From Streptomyces sp. NRRL S-244 (GTDB lineage Bacteria; Actinomycetota; Actinomycetes; Streptomycetales; Streptomycetaceae), in the NCBI RefSeq assembly GCF_000717915.1, contig NZ_JOCX01000012.1, positions 1-64,000 of the forward strand: 64,000 nt of DNA. The letters run 5' to 3'. Shown here piece after piece: positions 26,621 through 35,064 of the stretch. A model generated the notes under the pieces. That model was given only the letters and a program-made list of their open reading frames with translations. It ran no database searches and was not told the DNA's origin. Both the position numbers and the translations under genes were made by a program. How positions within the stretch are numbered: position 1 is the first letter of the stretch; the number at the start of each line of letters is the position of its first letter.

Positions 26621-27877
26621 TCACGCCGCGGCCCGCGCCGCGCCGATCATGGTGTGCAGCCGGTCGGCCGCCGCCCTCCCGAAGGCCGGGTCGTTGATGT
26701 GGGTGTCGTAGTCGTAGAGCCGGGCGGAACTGCCCCGCAGCCCCTCGCGCAGCGCCGAGAACAGGGCCCGGTCGGCGTCCGGGTCGTGGTAGGTGCCGCC
26801 CGGTGCGCCGAGCGTGGACAGTCCGCGGAGCGGGACGCACACGGCCGTGGGACCGGTCGCGGCGCGGAGTTTGGCGGCGACCCGGCGGCCGAGCTCCGCG
26901 CACTCGGCGGGGGTCGTACGGACCACGGTGATGGACGGGTTGTGTACGTGGACCCGGCGGTAGCGGGCCCGTTCGGGCAGGGTCTCCAGCGGGCCGAACT
27001 TCACCATGTCCAGCGCCCCCAGGCTCACCACCTGCGGAATCCCGGCCCGCCCGGCGGCGCTGAGCCGGTCGGGTCCGGCGGTGAGGATGCCGCCGCACAG
27101 GTCGTCGGCGAGCTCGCTGAGCGTGAGGTCGAGGACGCCCGCGAAGATGCCCTGGCCGGCCAGGGTCTCCAGGGTGCGGCCGCCCGTGCCGCTGACGTGG
27201 AAGACGAGTACCTCGTAGCCGAGTTCGGTCAGTCTCTCGCGGGCGGCGTCCACACCGGCCGTGGTGACACCCGCCATGCTCGCGGCGATCAGCGGGCGGG
27301 AGCCGGAGCCCAGCCGGGCCGGGCGGCGCAGCTCCATGGAGGCCCGTTCGAAGCCCTTGGCCATCCCCGCGGCCGCCTCGACCGCGTTCGCCATGACCGG
27401 CGCGGAGATGCTGTTGATCCCCGCGATGTCCACCACGCTGTACATCATCGTGATGTCCGAGGATCCGACGTACGGGGCCACGTCCCCGGACGCCATGGAC
27501 GAGACCATCAGCTTCGGCACGCCGAGCGGCAGCGCGCGCATGGCCCGGGTGGCGATGGAGGTGCCGCCGCTGCCGCCTATGGCGAGCACCGCGTGCAGCC
27601 GGCCCTCGGCGTGCAGGCGTAACAGCGTCGCCTCGGCACCCTCGGCCATCGCCGTCACGGCCGCGCCCCGGTCGGCGGCCGCGCGCAGTTCCGACAGTTC
27701 CGTTCCCGCTGCCCGGGCCACCGCCTCGCGCGGTATGTCCGCGGGCACCCGGGGATCGCCCATGATTCCTGTGTCGACCATGATCACTTCGACGCCGGTG
27801 CGCAGCAGCCTCTCGCGCAGCCAGCCGTACTCGACACCCTTGGTGTCCAGGGTTCCCACCAGCACGACGTTCGTCAT
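26621..27877 (-). CDS. Tm-1-like ATP-binding domain protein (UPF0261)
   Basis: The 418-residue protein matches the UPF0261/Tm-1 family throughout: MTNVVLVGTLDTKGVEYG at the start, VDTGIMGDPR, the glycine loop AIGGSGGTSIATRAMRAL, and MYSVVDIAGINSISAPVMANA. The C-terminal half contains FHVSGTGGRTLE and the conserved PLRGLSTLGAPGGTYHDPDAD (partial). The family is two-domain and ATP-binding; the plant member Tm-1 confers tomato mosaic virus resistance, while the bacterial role is unknown. Often it pairs with a TIM-barrel enolase-like gene, absent here. The upstream 184-bp spacer to the kinase (26437-26620) shows no gene. No clear ribosome-binding site precedes the ATG. Confidence 0.85.
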   Translation of the reverse strand: MTNVVLVGTLDTKGVEYGWLRERLLRTGVEVIMVDTGIMGDPRVPADIPREAVARAAGTELSELRAAADRGAAVTAMAEGAEATLLRLHAEGRLHAVLAIGGSGGTSIATRAMRALPLGVPKLMVSSMASGDVAPYVGSSDITMMYSVVDIAGINSISAPVMANAVEAAAGMAKGFERASMELRRPARLGSGSRPLIAASMAGVTTAGVDAARERLTELGYEVLVFHVSGTGGRTLETLAGQGIFAGVLDLTLSELADDLCGGILTAGPDRLSAAGRAGIPQVVSLGALDMVKFGPLETLPERARYRRVHVHNPSITVVRTTPAECAELGRRVAAKLRAATGPTAVCVPLRGLSTLGAPGGTYHDPDADRALFSALREGLRGSSARLYDYDTHINDPAFGRAAADRLHTMIGAARAAA

Positions 27878-27925
27878 ATGTGCAATGTCCACGCAGGTGG
27901 GGTTTGTTGGCAAGTCAAGGTCGGG

Positions 27926-28414
27926 TCAACCTCGCGGCAGCCCCAACAGCCTCTCCAGGAAAGGAATTTGAGAGGGGATCAGCTTGGTTTCGGCCACCGG
28001 GGGAGTGAACCAGGCCACCCGGTCCAGTTCGGGGAACTCCTGCGTCCGGCCCGAGTGCGGAGGCCACTCCATCGTGAAGGTCCCGGGCACCATCAGCGCC
28101 GGATCAAGGTCCGCCCGTACCGCCCAGATCGTCACCAGCTTGCCGCCGGGGATCCGCAGCTCGCCCAGCGGGAGGTACGGCCCCTCGGGCGGCGGCAGGC
28201 CGATCTCCTCGGTGAACTCCCGGCGGGCCGCGTCGATCGGGGCCTCGTCCTCCTCGTACTCGCCCTTGGGGATGGCCCAGGAACCGTCGTCCTTGTGCTC
28301 CCAGAACGGGCCGCCCATGTGGCCGAGGAGCACCTCGATGCCCTCGCCCGGGGAGCCGGCGGGCCCGGCGGCCGGGCGGAAGAGGAGCAGTCCGGCGCTG
28401 CGCTTCTGTGTCAT
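27926..28414 (-). CDS. NUDIX hydrolase
   Basis: The 162-residue protein has a full Nudix box, GEYEEDEAPIDAARREFTEE then IGL, and the preceding SWAIPKGE segment typical of the diadenosine polyphosphate/MutT-like group that includes phosphohydrolases of about 160 residues. The start ATG at 28414 gives MTQKRSAGLLLFR. It lies between the Tm-1-like gene (48 bp downstream) and the CDF transporter gene (30 bp upstream), all on the minus strand, so a short operon is possible. Substrate unknown. Confidence 0.88.
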   Translation of the reverse strand: MTQKRSAGLLLFRPAAGPAGSPGEGIEVLLGHMGGPFWEHKDDGSWAIPKGEYEEDEAPIDAARREFTEEIGLPPPEGPYLPLGELRIPGGKLVTIWAVRADLDPALMVPGTFTMEWPPHSGRTQEFPELDRVAWFTPPVAETKLIPSQIPFLERLLGLPRG

Positions 28415-28444
28415 GCGTCCATGTATGCCCCGCGCACGGGCACC

Positions 28445-29494
28445 TCAGTGGTCGTGCGGGCCCTGCCGGTGCACCGGGCCGTGCGCGTCGGCGCAGTGCG
28501 GGTCGGCCGCGTCCTGGCCCGGGCGCCCGACCGTGAGCAGGGCCTCCTGGGCGTGGTCCACCTGGAGGGTGGTGTGCGTGATCCCGTACTCCTTCTCCAG
28601 CAGCCGCTCCAGGTCGCGCCGTACGGCATGGCAGTCGCCGGCCGGCTCGACCAGGACGTGCGCGGACAGCGCCGCCTGCCCGGAGGTGATGGTCCAGATG
28701 TGCAGGTCGTGCACCTCGGTGACCGGCGGGTGCCCGACGAGCCGGTCGCCGACCGCGTCCGGGTCCATGTGGGCCGGGGCGGCCTCCAGGAAGATCCGGC
28801 CGGATTCGCGGACCAGTCCGTAGCCCGCCCGGACCATCAGCACCACGACCACCAGCGTGGCGATCGCGTCGGCCTGGACGAATCCGGTGGTGAGCACGAT
28901 CAGACCGGCGACGGCGGTGCCGATGAAGGCGAACAGGTCGTTCAGGATGTGCTGGTAGGCGCCCTCGACGGCGAGCGAGGAGCGGTTCGCCTTGGAGATG
29001 CACCACGCGGCGGCCACGTTCACGACGATGCCCGCGAGCGCCGTCACGAGGACCAGCCCGCCCGCCACGGGCGGCGGGTCGAGCAGCCGCCGGACCGCCT
29101 CGTACGCCAGCCAGAGCGCGAGCAGGAGCAGGGTGAGCCCGTTGGCCTGGGCGGAGAGTATCTCCGCGCGCTTGAGGCCGTACGTGAACCCGCCGCGCGC
29201 CGGGCGGGCCGCGAGCCGCATCGCGATCAGCGCGAGGACGATCGAGACGGCGTCGGTGAGCATGTGGGCGGCGTCGGAGATCAGGGCCAGCGACTGGGCC
29301 ACGATGCCGATGACGACCTCGATCGCCATGAACGCGCCGATGAGGCCGAGCGCGATGGCCAGCCAGCGGCGGTCGGCGTCGGCGGCGACGCCGTGGCTGT
29401 GCCCGCCGTGCCCGCCGTGATCGTGGCCGGCGGCGTGATCGTGGCCGTGGTCGTGCGGCGCATTGCCGTCGTGCGCGTGGTCGTGCCCACTCAT
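28445..29494 (-). CDS. Cation diffusion facilitator family metal transporter
   Basis: The 349-residue protein has six membrane helices and the metal-site signatures of CDF efflux pumps. ALISDAAHMLTDAVSIVLAL carries the HxxxD of helix 2, and the helix-5 motif is EGAYQHILNDLFAFIGT (HxxxD). The N-terminus is strikingly His/Asp-rich (HDHAHDG, HDHGHDHAAGHDHGG), a likely zinc sensor or buffer, and the C-terminus has more histidines (HRQGPHDH). A typical cytoplasmic ferredoxin-like domain (VTEVHDLHIWTITSGQ) is present. Zn(II), Co(II) or Cd(II) efflux by proton antiport is the likely role. The divergent spacer has an inverted repeat at 29563-29577. Confidence 0.92.
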   Translation of the reverse strand: MSGHDHAHDGNAPHDHGHDHAAGHDHGGHGGHSHGVAADADRRWLAIALGLIGAFMAIEVVIGIVAQSLALISDAAHMLTDAVSIVLALIAMRLAARPARGGFTYGLKRAEILSAQANGLTLLLLALWLAYEAVRRLLDPPPVAGGLVLVTALAGIVVNVAAAWCISKANRSSLAVEGAYQHILNDLFAFIGTAVAGLIVLTTGFVQADAIATLVVVVLMVRAGYGLVRESGRIFLEAAPAHMDPDAVGDRLVGHPPVTEVHDLHIWTITSGQAALSAHVLVEPAGDCHAVRRDLERLLEKEYGITHTTLQVDHAQEALLTVGRPGQDAADPHCADAHGPVHRQGPHDH

Positions 29495-29562
29495 GGCGTC
29501 CCCCGTGTGTTCGGTTCCGACGCGTGAAGTGAAGCGCACCGTGACGCAATGGGCAAAGGCTG

Positions 29563-29577
29563 CAACGGGGACCGTTG
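29563..29577. promoter_or_regulatory. Inverted repeat CAACGG-GGA-CCGTTG
   Basis: A perfect 6-bp dyad in the 161-bp divergent spacer between the CDF gene (start 29494) and the FHA-ABC gene (start 29656). TACCCT at 29582-29587 could serve as a -10 for the rightward gene. The regulator is unknown. Confidence 0.35.
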
Positions 29578-29655
29578 TCATTACCCTTAAGAGGCCGCTG
29601 ACCTGCGGTGATGCAGATCCCTGCCGAGCCGGGCCGATCGTGGGAAAATCTCCAC

Positions 29656-32034
29656 ATGGCCCAGCGCCCCGGTGTGCCGACCGCGCCCGAGCTCGTCCTG
29701 GAAACCGACGCCGGCACCACCGCGATGGTCCCGGGTCGGACGTACCACGTCGGCCGCGACCCCCTCTGCGAGATCTGCCTCGACGACGCCCGCGTCTCCT
29801 GGCACCACGCGATCCTGCGCCCCGACGGCGACCACTGGACCGTGGAGGACGAGGACAGCACCAACGGCACCTGGGCCGACGGCCGCCGCATCCACGCGTG
29901 GAACGTCGGCGTCGGCAGCGAGCTGCGCTTCGGCAGCGCCGCCGACGGCCCGCGCGCCCTGCTGCTCGGCCCGGCCCCGGCCGCCCCGGCCGCCCCGGTC
30001 CGCCGGCCCGCCGGCGACCGCCCGTCCTCGGTGTCCCGCCCGTCCCTCACCGGCACCTTCCGCCGGCCCACCACCGTGCGCCCGCTGCCCGCCCGCACCG
30101 CCGTGCGCATCGGCCGCGCCCCCGCCAACGACCTCGTCATCGACGACCTCGTCGTCTCCCGCCGCCACGCAGAACTGCGCGCCCTCGCCGACGGCACGTA
30201 CGAGATCGCCGACCTCGGCAGCCACAACGGCACCTTCCTCAACGGCACCCGCACCGACCGCGCCCCCGTCACCGAGGGCGACATCATCGGCATCGGCCAC
30301 ACCGTCCTGTGCCTCGTCGGCAACCAGCTCCAGGAGTACGTCGACACCGGCGAGGTCTCCCTCGACGTCCAGGACCTGGCCGTCACCGTGGACCACGGCC
30401 GCAAGACGCTCCTCGACCACGTCTCCTTCCCTGTCGGGACCAAATGCCTGCTCGCCGTCATCGGCCCCAGCGGAGCCGGCAAGTCCACCCTGCTCGGCGC
30501 CCTCACCGGACTGCGCCCCGCCGACCACGGCACCGTCCTCTACGACGGCCGCGACCTCTACCGCGACTACGCCGAACTGCGCAGCCGCATCGGCCTCGTC
30601 CCCCAGGACGACATCCTGCACGCCCAGCTCACCGTCCGCCGCGCCCTCACGTACGCCGCAGAACTGCGCTTCCCGCAGGACACCGCCCCGGCCGAACGCC
30701 AGGCCCGCGTCGACGAGGTGATCGGCGAACTCGGCCTCGAACAGCGCGCCGGCCAGCCCATCCACAGCCTCTCCGGCGGCCAGCGCAAACGGGTGTCCGT
30801 CGCCCTCGAACTGCTGACCAAGCCCTCCCTGCTCTTCCTGGACGAACCCACCTCCGGGCTCGACCCCGGCATGGACCGCTCCGTCATGCACATGCTGCGC
30901 AGCCTCGCCGACGACGGCCGCACCGTCATCGTCGTCACCCACAGCGTGCTCAGCCTCGACGTCTGCGACCGGCTGCTGGTCCTCGCGCCGGGCGGGCGCA
31001 TCGCGTACTTCGGGCCGCCCGACGAGACCCTCGGCTTCTTCGGCTTCACCCAGTGGCCCGAGGCCTTCGAAGCCTTCGAGAACGACCGGGACCGGGACTG
31101 GGCGGGGGAGTACCGCAGCTCCCCGCAGCACCGCACGTACGTACGCAACGCCGCGCGGCAGCCCCGGCTGGAAGAGGACCGGTCCGGGACGGCCGCCTTC
31201 GCCGCCCCGCCGCCCAAGGCCCAGAGCTGGGGCTCCCAGCTCTCCACCCTGATGCGCCGCTACGCCGCCGCGTTGAGCGCGGACCGCACCTTCCTCGCCA
31301 TCATGATCGCGCTGCCGTTCGTCATGGGCGCCATGGCCCGGGCCCTCGCCGGCAGCACCCTCACCCCGCAGACCGCGATCAACGCCCTGCTCATCCTGTG
31401 CGTGGGCGGCGTGCTGACCGGCGCCGCCAACGCCGTGCGCGAGCTGGTCAAGGAACGCGTCATCTACCAGCGGGAACGGGCCGTCGGCCTGTCCAGATCC
31501 GCCTACCTGATGTCCAAGGTGCTGGTGCTCGGCGCCATCACCGTCGCTCAGGCCGTCGTGCTCACCCTGGTCGGCCTGTACGGAGTCGACACCAACGCCC
31601 CCGGTGGCCAAGGGGTCTTCATGCCGCCCCTCCTCGAAATCACCCTCGCCGTCGCCCTGCTGTCCTTCACCGCGATGATGCTCGGCCTGCTGGTCTCCGC
31701 CCTGGTCCGCAAGGAGGAGGTCACCATGCCGCTGCTGGTCCTCCTGGCCATCGTCCAGGTGGTCTTCTGCGGGGCCCTGCTCCAGCTCGACGGCGTACCG
31801 GTGATCGGACAGCTGGCCTGGCTGGTGCCGTCCCGGTGGGCGCTCGGCGCCATGGCCGGCACCATCGACCTCGGCGCGATCGTGCCCGGAAAGCTCACCG
31901 ACGACCCGCTCTTCGCGCACAGCGCGGGCGTGTGGCTGCTCGATGTCGGGATGCTCGTCGTCCTGTCCGTCCTGTTCGGGGTGCTGGTCCTGCGGCTGCT
32001 GCGCCGCCACGAGCCCGCGATCATGCGGAAGTAG
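29656..32034 (+). CDS. ABC transporter with two FHA domains (ATPase-permease fusion, Rv1747-like)
   Basis: The 792-residue protein has two FHA domains (residues about 20-110, HVGRDPLCEICLDDARVSWH with NGTW; and about 145-225, IGRAPANDLVIDDLVVSRRH with NGTF). An ABC ATPase follows (Walker A GPSGAGKST about 270; signature LSGGQRKR about 371; Walker B LLFLDEPTSGLDPG about 392), then a C-terminal ABC2-type membrane domain (about 540-790). Architecture matches Mycobacterium tuberculosis Rv1747, whose FHA domains bind phosphothreonine made by PknF. A Ser/Thr kinase gene lies two genes downstream (32682), consistent with phospho-regulation. Substrate unknown; cell-envelope lipids or glycans are likely by family. 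Confidence 0.9.
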   Translation: MAQRPGVPTAPELVLETDAGTTAMVPGRTYHVGRDPLCEICLDDARVSWHHAILRPDGDHWTVEDEDSTNGTWADGRRIHAWNVGVGSELRFGSAADGPRALLLGPAPAAPAAPVRRPAGDRPSSVSRPSLTGTFRRPTTVRPLPARTAVRIGRAPANDLVIDDLVVSRRHAELRALADGTYEIADLGSHNGTFLNGTRTDRAPVTEGDIIGIGHTVLCLVGNQLQEYVDTGEVSLDVQDLAVTVDHGRKTLLDHVSFPVGTKCLLAVIGPSGAGKSTLLGALTGLRPADHGTVLYDGRDLYRDYAELRSRIGLVPQDDILHAQLTVRRALTYAAELRFPQDTAPAERQARVDEVIGELGLEQRAGQPIHSLSGGQRKRVSVALELLTKPSLLFLDEPTSGLDPGMDRSVMHMLRSLADDGRTVIVVTHSVLSLDVCDRLLVLAPGGRIAYFGPPDETLGFFGFTQWPEAFEAFENDRDRDWAGEYRSSPQHRTYVRNAARQPRLEEDRSGTAAFAAPPPKAQSWGSQLSTLMRRYAAALSADRTFLAIMIALPFVMGAMARALAGSTLTPQTAINALLILCVGGVLTGAANAVRELVKERVIYQRERAVGLSRSAYLMSKVLVLGAITVAQAVVLTLVGLYGVDTNAPGGQGVFMPPLLEITLAVALLSFTAMMLGLLVSALVRKEEVTMPLLVLLAIVQVVFCGALLQLDGVPVIGQLAWLVPSRWALGAMAGTIDLGAIVPGKLTDDPLFAHSAGVWLLDVGMLVVLSVLFGVLVLRLLRRHEPAIMRK

Positions 32035-32040
32035 CCGCCG

Positions 32041-32682
32041 ATGACCAGTACGACCGGTCCCGCCGCATTCCACCCCACCCACGTGGTCCCCCGGGAGGGG
32101 CTGCCGGCCTGGGAGGGGCCCGACCTCTCCCGGCCGACCGCGGCCCTGGACCCCTTCCTGCCCGTACAGCTGCTGTCCCGGCGCGGGGAGTGGGGGGAGA
32201 TCCTGTGCGCCAACGGCTGGTCCGCCTGGGTGGACGGCCGGCTCCTGGTCTCCGTACCCGAGCCGCCGCCGACGACCGGCGGCCGGCCCCCGGCGCGCGC
32301 CGAGGACCCGGACCCGCTCACGCTGCTCGCGCACGGGGCCGAGGCCCTGGAGCGCTACCGGCGGGCCGCCGCGGACCTCGCCTCGGGGCGCACGGACACC
32401 GAGGCCTTCCGGCGGGCGACCCGGGGGCTGCGGGCCGGCATCGTGGTCGAAGGGGAGTCCGTCTGGCTGTACGAGGAGGCCACCGGGCGCTGGATGTACG
32501 GGGACGGCACCGGCCTCGTGACGTACGCGGTCGGCGAGGGTCCCGGGGGCCGCCCGGCCGAGCCGGGGCCGGCCGAGGCGTCGGAGCCGTCGGATGCGCC
32601 GGAGTCGCCCGAGGCGCCGGAGTCCTCGGTCGGACACGAGCCCACGCGGATCGTGACTCCGCCCGGGAGCGGAGGGCCGTGA
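32041..32682 (+). CDS. Hypothetical protein between FHA-ABC transporter and kinase
   Basis: The 213-residue protein starts 6 bp after the transporter stop and overlaps the kinase start by one base (TGATG), so the three are almost certainly one operon. No membrane helix or signal peptide is seen. It has a conserved-looking N-terminal half (HPTHVVPREGLPAWEGPDLS, then LPVQLLSRRGEWGEILCANGWSAWVDGRLL in part) and a Pro/Glu/Ser-rich tail with the threonine-containing HEPTRIVTPP, a plausible phosphorylation site for FHA recognition. The WGEILCANGWSAWVDGR region resembles an SH3-like fold. Function unknown. Confidence 0.75.
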   Translation: MTSTTGPAAFHPTHVVPREGLPAWEGPDLSRPTAALDPFLPVQLLSRRGEWGEILCANGWSAWVDGRLLVSVPEPPPTTGGRPPARAEDPDPLTLLAHGAEALERYRRAAADLASGRTDTEAFRRATRGLRAGIVVEGESVWLYEEATGRWMYGDGTGLVTYAVGEGPGGRPAEPGPAEASEPSDAPESPEAPESSVGHEPTRIVTPPGSGGP

Positions 32683-33629
32683 TGGCCGCCGAGTCCCTGG
32701 GCGGACGCCCTTCCGACCTGCGCGGCAAGCAGATCGCCGGGTACCTGGTGGAGAGCGAGATCGGCCGCGGCGGCATGGCGGTCGTCTACCTCGCCCGGGA
32801 CCTGCGACTGGACCGGCCGGTCGCCCTGAAGCTGCTGGCCCCCGAACTCGCCCGCAACGACGTCTTCCGGCAGCGCTTCGCCCACGAGTCGAAGGTCGCC
32901 GCGGCGATCGACCACCCGCACATCGTGCCGGTCTTCGATGCGGGCGAGACCGAAGGGCTGCTGTACATCGCGATGCGGTACGTCCCCGGACAGGACCTGC
33001 GCGCCCTGCTGGACCGCACCGGGCCGCTGCCGGTGGAGACCGCGGCCCGGATCGCGGGCCAGGTGGCCTCGGCGCTGGACGCGGCGCACGCCCACGACCT
33101 GGTGCACCGGGACGTGAAACCGGGGAACATCCTGGTCGCGGAGGGGACGGACAGCGAGCACCCCGAGCACGTGTACCTGACCGACTTCGGGCTGACGAAG
33201 AAGTCGCTGTCGCTGACCGGGTTCACGAGCGTCGGGCAGTTCGTCGGCACCCTGGACTACGTGGCGCCCGAACAGATCTCCGGCAAGCCGGTCGACGCCC
33301 GCTGCGACGTCTACAGCCTGGGCTGCGTCGTCTTCGAGACGCTGACCGGGAGCCCGCCGTTCCGGCGGGACGACGACATGGCGCTGCTGTGGGCCCACCA
33401 GTTCGATCCGCCGCCCGCGGTGAGCTCACGGCGGCCCGGCCTGCCCGCGGCGGTGGACGAGGTGCTGGCGAAGGCCCTGGCCAAATCCCCGGACGACCGG
33501 TGGAGCAGCTGCCTGGAGTTCACGGGGGCGCTGCGCCGGGCAGGCGCCCAAGCGGCCCCGCCGCCCGGCGCCCCACCCCCGCCACCGCGCTGGGCGCTGC
33601 CGGTCTTCCGAGGCAGAGGAACCGGCTGA
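32682..33629 (+). CDS. Soluble serine/threonine protein kinase
   Basis: The 315-residue protein is a Hanks-type kinase: YLVESEIGRGGMAVVYLARD glycine loop, VALKLL lysine, catalytic loop LVHRDVKPGNIL, DFG in YLTDFGLTKKS, and an activation loop with TSVGQFVGTLDYVAPEQ. The domain occupies residues about 16-285 and is followed by a Pro-rich tail with no membrane helix. That is unusual, since most streptomycete STPKs are membrane-anchored. In frame, ATG 32682 overlaps the upstream gene's stop; GTG 32679 is an alternative. Operon context points to the FHA-ABC transporter as substrate. Confidence 0.88.
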   Translation: MAAESLGGRPSDLRGKQIAGYLVESEIGRGGMAVVYLARDLRLDRPVALKLLAPELARNDVFRQRFAHESKVAAAIDHPHIVPVFDAGETEGLLYIAMRYVPGQDLRALLDRTGPLPVETAARIAGQVASALDAAHAHDLVHRDVKPGNILVAEGTDSEHPEHVYLTDFGLTKKSLSLTGFTSVGQFVGTLDYVAPEQISGKPVDARCDVYSLGCVVFETLTGSPPFRRDDDMALLWAHQFDPPPAVSSRRPGLPAAVDEVLAKALAKSPDDRWSSCLEFTGALRRAGAQAAPPPGAPPPPPRWALPVFRGRGTG

Positions 33630-33644
33630 AGTCCGGTCGTCCGG

Positions 33645-34955
33645 TCACTTTCCCGTGGCCGCGGGCGGCTTCTCGACGAGACCGCGGCGGTGGACCGGGC
33701 GGGCCAGCAGCGCGCCCAGGAAGCCCGCGAGCGCACCCCACACCAGGGCGAGGCCCACGTTGCGCCACAGCACCGGGCGCAGCTCGACGGTGCCGCCGAG
33801 CCCGCCGACGTCCCCGATGCCCAGCAACGACAGCCCGAACCGGGCCTGGACACCGGCCAGCAGGCACACCATCAAGGTGGCGAGGGCGAGGGCCACGCCC
33901 AGGTGGAGCGCGTGCTGCCAGGCGCGGACGCCGGCCGGGGAGCGTACGGCGGCCAGGAAGCCCGTGCCGAGCAGCAGTACGGCGGCGACGGCCACCAGCC
34001 ACCAGGCGCGCGAGTCCCGCTGCGCGAGCGAGGCCACGTCGACCCGGGACAGGTCGGGCCGGCGCAGCACCTCGTCCAGGAGCTGCGGCATCGGCAGCCC
34101 GAACGGGCCCTCGACCTTGCCCTCCCAGGCTCCGCCGAACCCCAGGGTGAGCCCGAACCAGGCGAGGTTCGGCAGGCCGAGCAGGATGACGGCGAAGGTC
34201 CGGTCCGCGTGCCCCTGCGTGGCGGCCACCACCAGGCCGACGCCGATGCCGAGGACCACGTACGCGAGGAGCAGCGCCACGGTGGCGAACGCGGCGGGGC
34301 GTACCGCCGTGTGGAAGCGGACGAGCCGGGCCGGGAGCGGCGCGCGGCGCGAGACCAGCAGGGCGATCAGCAACAGGCCCAGGATCCACAGCAGTCCGCA
34401 GCCGAGGGTCGCGGGCAGGGCCGCCCGGAAGCCGACCGTAGGGGAGGCGTCGAGGAGTTCGCCGAGGTCGGCCACCGGGGAGTCGCCGGTGGCGATCCCG
34501 AAGGTGTGGCGGGCGAGGAGCGCGGCGCCGGTGAGGGCGAGCAGCCAGAGCACGACCAGCGGGCCGGCCCGGGCCAGGAGCTCCCCCGGCCGGGCCACCG
34601 CCCGGTTGTGCAGGGGGCGCAGGAAGAGGGAGCCGGCGGTGAGGGCCCCGGCGAGGCTCACCGAGAGCGGGAGTACGGACAGGCTCGCGTCGGCCTGGGC
34701 CAGGAAGCCGGCCCCGCCCGTCACCTCGACCGATCCGCCGGCCGCCATCACGACGACCGCCGCGACCACCCGGGGGAACGCGCCGCCCGGCAGACCGGTC
34801 GCTCCGGCGCAGGCCAGACCGGCCGCGGCGACGACGGCCATCACCACGAAGCCCGCCACGACGGCGACGAGGGCGTCCCGCCATGCCCGCGCCGCGACCC
34901 CGGATGCCGAGCGCGGCGGCGGCGGACCCGGTGACGACGGACTGCTCACGCTCAC
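33645..34955 (-). CDS. Streptophobe family membrane protein
   Basis: The 436-residue protein is highly hydrophobic with about ten membrane segments (ALVAVVAGFVVMAVVAAAG, VVLWLLALTGAALLA, LLWILGLLLIALLVS and others). It has the conserved RDSRAWWLVAVAAVLLLGTGF and FGLSLLGIGDVGGL found in the streptomycete streptophobe family. Function unknown. The start was set at GTG 34955; GTG 34949 is equally possible and neither has a strong ribosome-binding site. It is divergent from the DUF6777 gene, a neighbour seen with this family elsewhere. Confidence 0.78.
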   Translation of the reverse strand: MSVSSPSSPGPPPPRSASGVAARAWRDALVAVVAGFVVMAVVAAAGLACAGATGLPGGAFPRVVAAVVVMAAGGSVEVTGGAGFLAQADASLSVLPLSVSLAGALTAGSLFLRPLHNRAVARPGELLARAGPLVVLWLLALTGAALLARHTFGIATGDSPVADLGELLDASPTVGFRAALPATLGCGLLWILGLLLIALLVSRRAPLPARLVRFHTAVRPAAFATVALLLAYVVLGIGVGLVVAATQGHADRTFAVILLGLPNLAWFGLTLGFGGAWEGKVEGPFGLPMPQLLDEVLRRPDLSRVDVASLAQRDSRAWWLVAVAAVLLLGTGFLAAVRSPAGVRAWQHALHLGVALALATLMVCLLAGVQARFGLSLLGIGDVGGLGGTVELRPVLWRNVGLALVWGALAGFLGALLARPVHRRGLVEKPPAATGK

Positions 34956-35064
34956 GCTGCAACCGTAGGCACGCTCGGCTTGCGGCCACCACCGGGACGA
35001 CGCACACAATGGTCCGCAGGGACCGGAACTCCGCCGCAACTCCGCCGCCTGGGAAGAAGAGCCC

